NCBI GenBank assembly: GCA_006503475.1
Contig: RSEH01000104.1
Coordinates: forward strand, 87,356 to 151,355
Direction of reading: 5' to 3'
Length of the DNA stretch: 64,000 nucleotides
Source: Stentor roeselii
Taxonomy: Eukaryota > Ciliophora > Heterotrichea > Heterotrichida > Stentoridae
Shown here piece by piece: positions 38,601-47,600 of the stretch (position 1 is the first letter of the stretch; every line of letters starts with the position of its first letter). Both the position numbers and the translations under genes were made by a program. The notes beneath the pieces are model-generated. The model made no database searches, was not told the DNA's origin, and was given only the letters and a program-made list of their open reading frames with translations.

Positions 38601-41600
38601 CCAAGATACTCTCGCCCCTCTAGTCCTAACAAAGATAAATCACACTAAACTATTTGAAATGATTGAAAACATGGACTCCCTAAGATCAATATCATTAAAA
38701 AATGCTTATAAATCCTCATTTCGTGATCATTTTTTCCACAAATCAGTCTACGAATCCACAATAAGCAAACTTTTCAGTAGCCGTAATAAAAAAAAGTTAA
38801 AAAATTGCACAATATACAAGGAAATCTGCATCGAAGCCCAATCTCTCATTTGTCCTTCAGAGGAAGAAATGATTCAAAGAATCCTAAAAAGCCCGAATGA
38901 AAACGATTTGCTTTTTAGTTTTATTCGTGACAAAGAAGCCGTAGAAGACTCAGAAGTAGTTCAAAAAGTTCAACTTTTCATAAAAAATTTCTGTGAAGAA
39001 ATTGAAACCAATTCGATGCCTGTCACGAAATTCGCATTGTTAGAAAATCATTCAGAAATAGAAAGATCAGTTTTTTATGAATATTTACAGACAACAATAG
39101 ACAACTCTGGAAAATATGAAGTTTTTTTAGATTTTTTCACAGAAACTGAAAAAAAGTATAAAGAAACAACGAATTTTTTAAGGTTTATGAAGAAATTTGT
39201 GCTTATTTTTGTTTTTGATTTTCCAGAATTAGCTCCAGTTATTGACGTGTATCAAGAAATAGAAGCGAAATATGAATATTCTACAATAAGCGATTTGAAT
39301 ATGCCAATAGAATTAGATAACTTGAGTAATTTACTTTCAAGTTATCAACTTCCTTACAAGTCAATGTTTTACTCTCGGTTCATGAAGCTGATTGCAGCAG
39401 GTTATCAAGGAAACTTTGAATCATGCATGATTGAAACTCTTCAGCATTGCAATAACTTCATCGTGACAATGCTTGACATCAATTCAAACAAAACCACGAC
39501 AGTCGAGCACATTCACAGTTGGTTCCTTTACATAGAGAACTTTGCAAGACTATCAAAAGAAATGATTTTATTTCGAAAGTATTTCCCTCAGTACTTAGAG
39601 GACCAACTATTCACTTTAGAAAAAAAAATAACTGAAGTCTACTCAAAAGTGAATAATTTTTACTCTTTAAAACCTTTGATCAAGTCAATCAGCCTTTCTT
39701 TCAAATTACTCGGATTTTCATCAAACCCTCTGGGAAAATACTCAATACTCGACGAGATGAATTATTCAGGAGAAGCTGCAAATCTTCTCTCATCTCTTTT
39801 AAAAGAAGAAATCAGCAGTTTAAGTCTAAAAGTTATCGAAAATGCGAATATTTTCATACAAACTGCTGAAGAAAACGCGAATCTCGTTATACTTGCAGGG
39901 ACTCTTGAAGAAGATGACCTGAGTTACTGGAGAGAAAGTTTTATTTCGAATATGGATAATAATGGACTTACCTTAGAAATTCTAGAGAAGTTCATTTCGA
40001 TCAGTTCTTTTTTAAATAAACTTAAGAATTACCTAAAGAAATTCAAAGGTTTTTGTGAAAGAATTGCAAGTCTCATGACTTCTCCTCAGCATTTAACGAT
40101 TATTGAAGATTTAGGCGAATGTGGAAAGAATTTCAACTCACTTGATAATTACAACAAATCTTTGAATAACCAGGAACAAATTAAGTTAAACAAGATTAAA
40201 ATGATTAGCAATGACTCAAAAATTATTATTAAGAAATGTGTTGATGGCTTTCAAGTTGAACTTCTTACTGTCAGGCTCGACCAAGGGTACACTTTAAAAG
40301 GACTGGACTTAAGAGAACTGAAAGAACTCAGAGATCGGGCATTGCTGAGTAAGTACATCATTGATAATAAAAAAGAAAATCAAGCTGAAAACCAAAAGCA
40401 AGACTTGATGATTTATAATAACTTCGTGGAATTCGTGAACTCACTTTGCAGGTTTATCGAGACTTTGAATAAACTAAACAACACCCTGTTCAGAGACACC
40501 CTGTTCACCAGTCATGAGTATTTCATTAAAAACCATGATTACCGAGTCTTGAACTTAGAAGCTCTTCAATATTTGACACTTTTCACAGATCACTGGAAAA
40601 AGTACTTCAAAGCGATAAGTAAAATCAGTTACATTGCGAATTATTTAAATGGAGAAAATATTTACAAAATTGACCAGTTCGTGTTTTGCAGAAGTCAAGT
40701 TAACTTAAATGCAATAACTTCTCTTTTAAAGTACATGCAAAGAGCGCCTCCTCAGGCAACTGGCCAAAGGTTCAAAGTTCCTGAATCAATGATGCAGAGA
40801 TTAAATATCATTGAGGACTTCTTAGAAGGCTTGAGTTATGAGTACCTAATTCCGAAGTTTCCATTGGAAAAAGTGATTCAACTTCCTCAGATCCCTGGGT
40901 CGATTTTAATTGTGGAAACTAAAGAGTTTTATGTAGGGGTACTCACAGTCTACTCGCTTTATAGAAAAATAGTCCCTAGAGGAGACCTGGTCTTTTTCTG
41001 TCACTTTTTCACAGGTTGGGATGAAATCAAGTTATTTTTAAATCGATGCTTTTTAAATGGAAATCAAGAAATTTACACCCTGATAAACCCTGAAAACCTT
41101 TCATTTGACAGCCAGGTGAAACTTGAATCGAAAATTCATCGGCAGTTTTCTTTAAAAAACTACAGTTTTTATCTGGCAATTGTCACAAATGACCCAGGGT
41201 GCAAGTTGGTGTCAAACCTTAACACCCAGTATTTTATTCCAGTGGAAAAAATTCAGCAATATCAAATTCTCGAAGATTCAGAGATAAAAAAATTCGTTTC
41301 AAGTCTTTCTCAAAGAATAGTTGTGGTTAAGTCTTCATATGCAGGACTTGGGAAGTCAACTTATATTTCAAAGGAATGTGGGAAAAAAAGATGTAAAATT
41401 TATGAATACAACATTTCTGCTACTTTTAGTATTGAAGACTTATATGAAAGTATTGAAAAGTTCATTCATATTAATGATATTATTTTTAAGTTCAACTTGA
41501 ACTACTTGTCTGAACCTCAGTTTTTCAATGAATTAATTTTTTCTTTAGCGTTGTTTTCATGCAGTGGTTCAGGTAAGTCAATGATATCCCTTCCCCAAAA

Positions 41601-44600
41601 CTCAATGATTTACATAGAAGTAGCCAACACATTCAACGACCATTTATTCAAAAGTGTATCTTTTCTGAAGTTCTTAAAAATCATAGAAATCACTTCTTTC
41701 ACATTAGAAAATTTGAAATTTACCAAAGAAATAAACTACGTCTGTAAATATCTCCAAGCTTTAACCGACTCATCAATAAACAAGGTTGATTTAAAACACT
41801 CGAAAATAGAAAAAATCGATAAAACATTGAAAAAAACCTTTTTAAGTATTTTGAAGAAGTTTTTCATGCCTATCTGTGGAGAAAATCCGAATTTCCATCA
41901 ATTAAACACATTTGTAAGAGTCCTGTCGAAAATGTTCCAAAACTTCGAAAAAAGCATGTTTTCAGCAGAAATCATGACAAGCCAACACCTGGAATACCAA
42001 CACTACGGCATCGACATCTTCAAAAACCTCAGATCATGCATAATGGAAAATCTTATCGAGACCGCAAAAGAATTCACCTCCAGATGTTTCGACAGTGTCA
42101 GAAAAGGCCAAAATTCAATGATTTCTCGAATAGAAAACGAAAACGCTGAAGAAATCGTTGTGATTGACTGCAGCATAAAATGGGAAAATTCGAATCACTT
42201 TATCATGGTCTTCATGCAAGAAGGAGACTTCATGAACATCTACCGATCTGCAGAAAAAGTCCCGATAAACATCAAAAAGTTCATCATCAGTCAAAAAATC
42301 ATTGAAGACCTTATTTCAGGAAAAACTCAAAATTTCAAAGAACGTTGGGCTAATTGTTTAAAAGGAGTCGGGGAAATCGAAGACTTCAACAAGTACTCAA
42401 GTCAGGAACTCATGGAAAAACTTCTTGGGTTCTACTCGAGGTACTCTTTAAGAAGTGATAATGAAGGCAGTTTAGATGTAAGACAATTAAAACAAACTCG
42501 ACTTATTGACTTAGTTTCGACTGGATATATTTTGACTCCTGATAATTTCTTGAAAATGAATCTTATCTTCATTCGTTGCATTTCTAATATTCCACTTATT
42601 ATCATGGGAGAAACTGGATGTGGAAAAACTTCATTGTTAAGGTTTTTTGTGGAGAATATTTTACAGGAGAAATTAATGATTATTTATATTCACTCTGGAG
42701 TAACAAGCAAAGATATCACGAAATTGCTGCTTGATGCAAATGTAGAAGCTGAAAAAACTAGTAAAGAAAGGGTTTGGGTCTTTTTTGATGAGTTTAATAC
42801 AAGTGAGATGATCGGAGAAATCGTCTCGATTTTGTGTGAAAAACGTTCGAAAGTGAAAATTAACCCGAAAGTTGTCTTTATCGGAGCTTGCAATCCTTTT
42901 AGAGTGAAAAAATCAGTCAAATTCAAGGAAAACGTCGGAATTCAGAAGAAAAATGGATTGGAAAGCAAAGTTCAACTGGTGCATATTGTGAAACTTTTGC
43001 CTGATAAAGCGATTGAGTTTGTATGGGACTTTGGAGTGCTTCGGGCAGAGGAGATTCGAAATTATGTTAAAAATATGCTGGCGAAAGTTGAGATGAAAAA
43101 AATTGAAATGTTTGTTGATTTGGTCTGCACTGCTCATGAGTACTTTCAAAACTCAGAGGATGTTAGTAGTGTCAGTCTTCGAGATGTCAATAGATTCACA
43201 TTGCTTTATGAATGGTTTAGAGACTCCCTTGAAGCTAGAAGATGTTTGAAGATTGAGAAGCCTTTGAATGAGTATCATCATTATTTAGACTATTTCAACA
43301 AGCTAAAAAGCAAAGAAGTCTACCCAGGCCTTCTTGCTTTTTTTCACTCCTACTTCCTAAGAATTTCCGACCTAAACGATCGTATTCAATTCATGGAAAT
43401 CATCATAACCCATGCTAAAATGTTCGACTCTACCCTCTCCATTGAAATGCTTGAAAGTCTAATAAGACTCGAGCAACTCGAAATGATGAGCCGAATGAAT
43501 TTACCAGAAGAAATCGCTTTAAACCAAGCCTTAATGGAAAACATTTTCGCAATAATTCCCTGCATCTTAAACAAAATCCCTATTTTCATCTGCGGCAAGC
43601 CAGGTTGCAGTAAAAGTTTAGCAATTCAAATAATCTCTTCAAGTATGAGAGGAGAAAAAAGTTCAGACCCTTACTTTTTGACACTTCCCGAGCTTCACAT
43701 CGTTTCTTTCCAAGGTTCCGACTCCTGCACCAGTGAAGGAATTGAAGAAGTTTTCAGCGTAGCTGAAAAAATCCAGTTACAGAAAAAAGACGTTTTTCCC
43801 GTCGTTCTTTTTGATGAAATCGGCCTCGCTGAGGTTTCGAAGTACAACCCGCTGAAGATTTTACATAAATTACTTGAATATGAGAATTGTAAAGTGGGAT
43901 TTATTGCGATTTCTAATTGGAGACTTGATGCTTCTAAGATGAACAGAGCTTTGTATCTCGCAAGGCCTGACCCTGATGAAAAGGACTTGATTGAAACTGC
44001 TAAGACTCTTTTTCAGAGCTTTAGAAAAATGGATGACTCGAAGCAGTATTTAGGAATTGTTGAAAAAATAGCGAAAGGGTATTTTGCTTTTAAAGAATTT
44101 ATGAAAAAGTTGGATTTTCCTGATTTTTATGGACTTAGAGATTTTTATCATACTTTGAAGATGATTTCGAAGAAAATTCATGACAATTATAAAGATGATT
44201 TGCATTTAATACTTCAAGAAGCGATTTTAAGGAATTTTAATGGCCTGGAAGGAGCTGCCGAGATTTTACCTGAGTTTTTTAAGGAAGCTTTTTCAGGTTT
44301 GAGACTAAAAACCACGTCTACTATGCTCATGATTAAAAATTTAGAAGAACAGAAGAGTCGGTATCTGATGATTATTTGTGCCCAAGATGTTTCTGAATAC
44401 TTAAAATCAGCTATTATTGAATATTACTTCGACGATTTTCGCTTTTTAATTGGAAGTACTTTTGAAAACGATGTCAATCATGAATCTTCTAGATTTCGAA
44501 TATTATCTGATATTATTGGGTACATGGAACAAGGTGTTCCCATAGTTCTTCAAAATATGGACATTATTTACACTTCTCTTTACGATCTTTTTAATCAAAA

Positions 44601-47600
44601 TTTCACGGTTCTTGGAAAAACTCGGAAATATTGCAGAGTTGCTTTAGGTGCTCATTTCAACCCTCGTTGTTTTGTGCATGATAAGTTTAAAGCTGTTGTA
44701 TTTCTAGATAATGATAAAGATGTGATTCAGGCAACTGATGCACCTTTTTTAAATCGTTTCGAAAAGCATTACATTTTATTAAAAGACCTGATTGAAACTC
44801 GATACTTAGAAATTTCTAATCAAATCACTGAGTGGGTAAAAGAAATTTTGAAAATCAAGGGAAAAGCCAACAGACTGAAACCTGTTTCGATTTTTCCTTG
44901 TTACAGTGAAGAGACCATTAACCTGATGATCCAAATGATGGAAGATGAAGATTCAGGAGTAATCATTGAAAAATGTCAGAGGTTTTTACTTAAAAACTCC
45001 AGTTGTGATGTAGTTTTTTTAGCAAAAGTCAACTCAATGGATCCAACTCTTATGCGCGGGATCGTTCAGCAGTGGAATCACTACCATTCTTTAAACTTCA
45101 CCACATATCTCTCAAAACTTTGCAACAGTCCCAGATATTTATCAAAAGGAAAAAGAGTTCGCTTAATCTGCACTACTTTTGAAAGCCAATCAATAGACTC
45201 ACTAAGAGAAGAGTTGAGTCAATTTGTCCAATTCGAAAAATGCTGCAATTTTCGCTCAGAAGAAGAACTTAAGATGAGTTATGATAAGTTTTTATCAGAC
45301 CCTCAGAAAGTGTTGTACCTTTTTGAACTTGACTATCAAAAAGAAGGAAAACATTTCAGATTCGTTGTAAGTTTTCTTGAAACCATTGACAAAAACACGA
45401 ATTTCGAAAATAAACAAATTGTAAAAAATGTTTGTCTTCTAGTCCGAATCCAAAGAAACGACTTGGAAAGAAAAGCGATTCTTTTGTTCAAAGGATGGCG
45501 ATACCGGATGTTTGATGACCTGTGGATGCACCCTGAACAATTAGAAATGATGATGAACTATGACCTGGTTTCAATTATAAAAAGCAAGAACTTTTACGAC
45601 TTTTCAGGAAAATACGAAGAAATAACTCAAACAGCTTTTGATACTATTTACTTCCAATCTCCTCTTCATTCATTTGAACAACTACAACAAGTGAAAAAGT
45701 CTTTAATCGAATATTTTTGTAAAGAGAGGTCATTTAGCCAGCTCATTGAAGCGAAAATCATTGAAACCCTTAACCAAGCCGAACAAGGGTCGAAGGTGAC
45801 GTGGATAATGCAACTTTTTACAAGTGAAAACGTGATAAACTCTGCTAGATCAATTAAAAACGCTTTAGACATCCATATTTCTGAAAGATTTCTTTTAGAA
45901 TACACGAAACTTCTAATTGCTTGTGAGAAAAAGTCAGGACTTGGCTCAGTGTTAAAAACTAAATCACATGAAACGATTTTAAACATCTGGAAAGACGTTT
46001 TTCGAAGACTTCAAACGAAAAACGTGCAGGTTCACTTGAAAGCGAGTAGCAATCATTTGAATTACTTGACAGAACTTTGGCTTCCTTTCATTTATGAGGA
46101 CTATAAAGCACTTAAAGCGAAATTTCAAGAACTTGTTAAGACTGGAGAAGAAGAAAAAGTCGCTTCAGAGCTGAAATTGTTCCATTTGCAAAAAACTCTC
46201 TGGCAGGGAAAAGGGAATTTATTTTACGATAATCCAATAATTTCCAGTTATTTCATCTTAGACTTCATCGAAATCTCACTAATTGAAAGAAACGTGGAAA
46301 AAAGGCACACAACTCATATTTTTAAAATCATTGAACGAATACTTTCAGGCAGTGACGAAAGAATCAAAGAACTATTCAAACAACAGCAAATTATCTTCAA
46401 TTTAAATGAAATCATTTCAATTTTCACTGAATATTCCACATCTCAGAACCTTGACTGGATTTTCAACTCCTTTTCCGAAATTCCTGAATTAAAAGACCAA
46501 GAAATCAAAGCAATGTTTGAAAAAATCATTGAAGACATTTCTCCTCTCGGTGAAAAATTCTCAGAAAAAAAGGACCTTAGAGAGTATTCAGAAAGTATCA
46601 GAAAGGTCCGAGACCATCTTGCTTCCTTTCCCAAACCTGAGAACTTCGGAAAACTTGAGTTTTGGTCAGAGATTTGCAGACTTGGAGATAAAACTTTAGT
46701 ATTAGACATCGCTTGTGACTTACTCGGGGAAAGCCACGAGTTTCTGTTTTCTAATCAAATGGCTGATAAAATCATCAGAAGTCTCGTGAATCGACGTGAT
46801 CTTCCAACATCAGCAGCTTATAAGTTCAAGATCTTTTATTACAATCAACTATTGCAGTTTAATCCTCTTATGATTCCTTCTATTGCTGATGAAATCAGGG
46901 TGAAAGATGCTTGGAAAGTCTCTGGGCCTTTAATTGAAACACTGTTAAAATCCTCTGAACTCAAAGAAAAACTTGAAGAGTTTGAATGTGAAGACTTAGA
47001 AATTGAAGGTTTTTTAAAAGTCTTTGAATCTGAAAATTTACATCTTCGGATCTTAGGCGATTTTTTGAGTAGCTGTCAATTAATCGATCCTTTTTGTATT
47101 TTATTTTCAGATAAACTAAAACTGTTGGACTTCAAAGTCACTTCAAGAAGACAGGGTGTTAAAAACTTCAAAGTTTATTTAGACGCTTTTGAAAGATTTT
47201 CTCAGGATAATGACCAGCTCAAGGCTTTGGTGGCCAGTGCGAGGGTCAAGTTTTATCTGAATCAATTCGTCGTCGCTCTCAATCCGAGTCGCAAGGACTT
47301 GAAGGTCAATGAAGAAGCAACGATTCAAGATTTCGGAAAAGTTTTAATTGGCAGGAAAAATTTGGTTTATGAACTTTATTGCTTGAAACTACTGAAAAGT
47401 GTCGCTGGGGTCAGTACTTTGAAGTTGAATGAGTTATGTTCACAGACGAAGTATAAGTGGAATATTAACTACAAGGATATCGGAGTTAAAAGCACTTTTG
47501 ATGTTTTTCCTTTTTTAGAAGAATTTAGTCTTGAGTATAAAGCTTGTGTCATTAAGATCTGTGCACTTGTTGATAATATCAAAGAGTTAGATGAAATCAT